Both the position numbers and the translations under genes were made by a program. The notes under the pieces are model-generated. The model was given only the letters and a program-made list of their open reading frames with translations. It was not told where the DNA came from and did no database searches. A DNA stretch of 6,639 nt from Candidatus Caccousia avistercoris (lineage in GTDB: Bacteria; Bacillota; Clostridia; Oscillospirales; Acutalibacteraceae): positions 1-6,639 of the forward strand of contig DVMK01000002.1 in the NCBI GenBank assembly GCA_018715025.1. The letters are read 5' to 3'. The stretch's first letter is position 1; the number at the start of each line of letters is the position of its first letter. Positions 4,797-6,639 of the stretch are shown in pieces.

Positions 4797-6639
4797 CTAT
4801 GCAGAAGGCGGCTTTCCGGCAGCCCGGAATTCCCCTGGCGTCATGCCGGTTTCCGCTTTAAACCGGCGGATAAAGGAGGAACTGTCGGAATATCCCAACA
4901 GATTGATAATTTCAGCAAGAGGCAGGCTCGTGGAAAGCATAAGCTCTTTCGCCTTTGTCATTTTGATGGATTGGATGTGCTGCGACAGGCTGAGGCCTGT
5001 TTTATTTTTGAAAAAGTGGCTCAGATTTGAGGGGGAAACGCCGAAATAATCCGCCATAAGCTTGATGGAAAAGGAAGGGTCAAAACAGTTTCTTCCGATA
5101 TAATCCAGCACTGCCTGCAGGGTCAGCTGTTCTTTGCTGCCTTTTCCCCGAAGGGCGCGCCCCAGCTCTTCGGAAAGCTGCAGGAGGGAACGGGCCGCTC
5201 CCTCTGCGCTGGAAGGCGGCAGGCAGTACTTCTTTTCCAGCGGAAGAACAGGAAGAACCGGTTCCTCCTGACTGCGGAGCTGTTCCAGCAAAAGCCCCGC
5301 AAACACGCCGTACAGCATAGCCGCCGCTTCTTTGGAGGAATGGCGCACCTTGTCTGCAATTCCTCTGGAAAGGGCCAGAAACCGGGCGGTATCCCCCTCG
5401 GCCAGGGACAGCTGGGCGGAACGGATTTCAGCCAGGGGAAGCGTTGGAACGCCCGCTGCTCCCCGCTGAAGCTGCGCCTGCGCCTCCCGGCAGGAATCCC
5501 GAAGACCGGAAACGCCGCCATGGGCGGAACCGATCCCCTTTTCCACCTCCCACAGGGCTATGGGGGCTGTGCTTTCGCAAAGCTGCTGCTCGGTGCCGCT
5601 TAAAACCATTACAATTTCCCCGGGAGCCACCTTGTCGTCCCAGTAAGCCTGGCAGCTGGGGCGGAAGCTTTCCCGCAGGAAGAAAGAAACCTCCTCCTGC
5701 CCGCAGAGGATAATCACCTGATAGCAGGGGCCGTCAAGGGCCATGCCGGCAAGCATGCACTGGGTTTGGAACCGCCCGTCTATGGGCTTGCCGGAATCCA
5801 GCAGGGTGTAAAAGCAGCAGCGCTTCTGCAGAAGCCGGTTGTGCTGCAGAAGCTCTTCCTGCTTCTGCGACAGGTCAGAAAGCACATAGCGAACCGCCTG
5901 CACTTCATCCATTCTGCGGGGGAACGCGTACTGCTGGCTGTGTACAAAGGGGAAAAGGCTTTGCAGCGGCCAATAGTTCAGACGCATAAAATAAACGATC
6001 AGCAGGCTGCACACACCCATTGTGAGCAGGCCCACAATGGCCAGGGACTGAAAAATGATGCCGAACACCGCGTTCAAATCATCCTCCGGCACAAGCCCTA
6101 CCAGCGAGAGGACGTGGTCTTCCTGCTGCTGTACGCTTGCGCCGTGGAGCACCCGGTAAGTCCTGCCGTCAAGCTCTACTGCGTCGGGAAGCTCTTCCCC
6201 GGCCGGCAGTCCCTCTTCGCTTCCGGCCTGCGAGCTGTAGACGGGCAAGCCGTTGTAGTACAGCACGCCGATGGAATTTTCCCCCTGTACCGCTGCTTTC
6301 ACCAGCGTGTCCAGCGTGTTTCTCTCTATGATAAAGACGGCACATCCGCCTGCGGGCATGTCCTCTCGCCGGGGAACGGCCTGGATAGGTACGAAAATGG
6401 TTAAAATTTCTAAAGTTTTTCCATATTGAGAAGCACTGTCCACCGGCAGGACGGCAAGCTGACGCAGATCTGCCTGTTCAATGGCAGACAGCAAATCTGT
6501 TTTGCTGTAGCGGTATAGGTTGTCCTCAAAATCCTGTTCCTTATACAGGCTGCTGCCTGTATAAATACAGCGCGCGGAAAGATCTGCGTACAGAATGTCG
6601 TAGACGAACTTATTTTTCGCCTTATTGCTCATCAAGTAC
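4797..6639 (-). CDS. Membrane-anchored AraC-family transcriptional regulator, 5'-truncated by window edge
   Basis: A sensor-regulator fusion of at least 612 residues. Numbered from the TTG codon at 6635: about 1-185 is a mixed hydrophilic region resembling a Cache-type extracytoplasmic sensor domain (segments around FIIERNTLDTLVKAAVQG and IGVLYYNGLPVYSS). A transmembrane helix lies at about 189-217, followed by a coiled-coil-like Leu/Gln-rich linker (about 251-272). Residues about 300-390 contain GIGSAHGGVSGLRDSCREAQ, which resembles the degenerate GGDEF-like motif of PucR/CdaR and YesN-type regulators. The C-terminus (about 503-605) is an AraC DNA-binding domain with two helix-turn-helices (about 523-544 and 573-593) and the terminal GYSDSSSFIRRFKAETGMTP signature. 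The frame is still open (TAC TTG ATG) at the edge, and no Shine-Dalgarno is visible before TTG or ATG 6632. An outward-facing sensor needs an earlier membrane helix, so the true start probably lies upstream. The ligand and targets are unknown; relatives often control nearby sugar-uptake genes. Confidence 0.88.
   Translation of the reverse strand, partial: YLMSNKAKNKFVYDILYADLSARCIYTGSSLYKEQDFEDNLYRYSKTDLLSAIEQADLRQLAVLPVDSASQYGKTLEILTIFVPIQAVPRREDMPAGGCAVFIIERNTLDTLVKAAVQGENSIGVLYYNGLPVYSSQAGSEEGLPAGEELPDAVELDGRTYRVLHGASVQQQEDHVLSLVGLVPEDDLNAVFGIIFQSLAIVGLLTMGVCSLLIVYFMRLNYWPLQSLFPFVHSQQYAFPRRMDEVQAVRYVLSDLSQKQEELLQHNRLLQKRCCFYTLLDSGKPIDGRFQTQCMLAGMALDGPCYQVIILCGQEEVSFFLRESFRPSCQAYWDDKVAPGEIVMVLSGTEQQLCESTAPIALWEVEKGIGSAHGGVSGLRDSCREAQAQLQRGAAGVPTLPLAEIRSAQLSLAEGDTARFLALSRGIADKVRHSSKEAAAMLYGVFAGLLLEQLRSQEEPVLPVLPLEKKYCLPPSSAEGAARSLLQLSEELGRALRGKGSKEQLTLQAVLDYIGRNCFDPSFSIKLMADYFGVSPSNLSHFFKNKTGLSLSQHIQSIKMTKAKELMLSTSLPLAEIINLLGYSDSSSFIRRFKAETGMTPGEFRAAGKPPSA

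Noticed and set aside
5811..5872. Repeated GCTTCTGC / CTGCAGAAGC words, including a 14-bp palindrome at 5822-5835
   Set aside because: They lie within the AraC-type gene and encode the repetitive Leu-Gln-Lys coiled-coil linker. Codon repetition explains them without a separate element.
1..6639. CRISPR arrays, tRNA/rRNA genes, insertion sequences or attachment sites
   Set aside because: I saw no regularly spaced repeats, no transposase-like frames with terminal inverted repeats, and no RNA-gene signatures by eye on either strand.

Overview
The window is a GC-rich stretch in which every supported gene lies on the minus strand, so genes read from high to low coordinates. Codons end mostly in G or C, Shine-Dalgarno sites are strong, and the main gene set is a Bce-type (bacitracin-resistance-like) module. 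This fits a GC-rich gut-type Firmicute of class Clostridia, such as Oscillospiraceae/Ruminococcaceae. The assignment is inferred from gene families and base composition; no species marker is present.

Layout in transcription order: (1) 6639-4797, a 5'-truncated AraC-family regulator with an N-terminal sensor region, one visible membrane segment and a C-terminal double helix-turn-helix. It ends at a hairpin terminator (4789-4760). (2) About 14 bp further on, a near-consensus sigma-A promoter (-35 at 4745-4740, 17-bp spacer, TATAAT at 4722-4717) serves a BceR-like response regulator (4674-4000), which overlaps by ATGA with a BceS-like intramembrane-sensing histidine kinase (4003-3011). (3) A 142-bp gap carries a perfect BceR-type inverted repeat (3007-2992), a repeated half-site 21 bp away, and an extended -10 promoter with a poor -35. 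(4) This second promoter should drive the BceA-like ATPase (2868-2104), the BceB-like ten-helix permease (2107-59, ATGA overlap) and a third gene starting with GTG at 62 (GTGA overlap), which leaves the window after 20 codons.

Working model, from what is known of the family: the permease detects or strips a cell-envelope-targeting peptide antibiotic (or its lipid complex) and signals its transport state to the kinase, which has almost no extracytoplasmic domain. The kinase phosphorylates the regulator, and the regulator activates the transporter operon through the palindrome at 2992-3007. The regulatory genes have their own strong promoter with no visible operator, which suggests a basally expressed sensor and an inducible transporter. 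The substrate cannot be read from the sequence. The AraC-type gene appears to be an independent unit.

The most notable items are the intact operator next to an extended -10 promoter, and the unidentified gene translationally coupled to the end of the permease.
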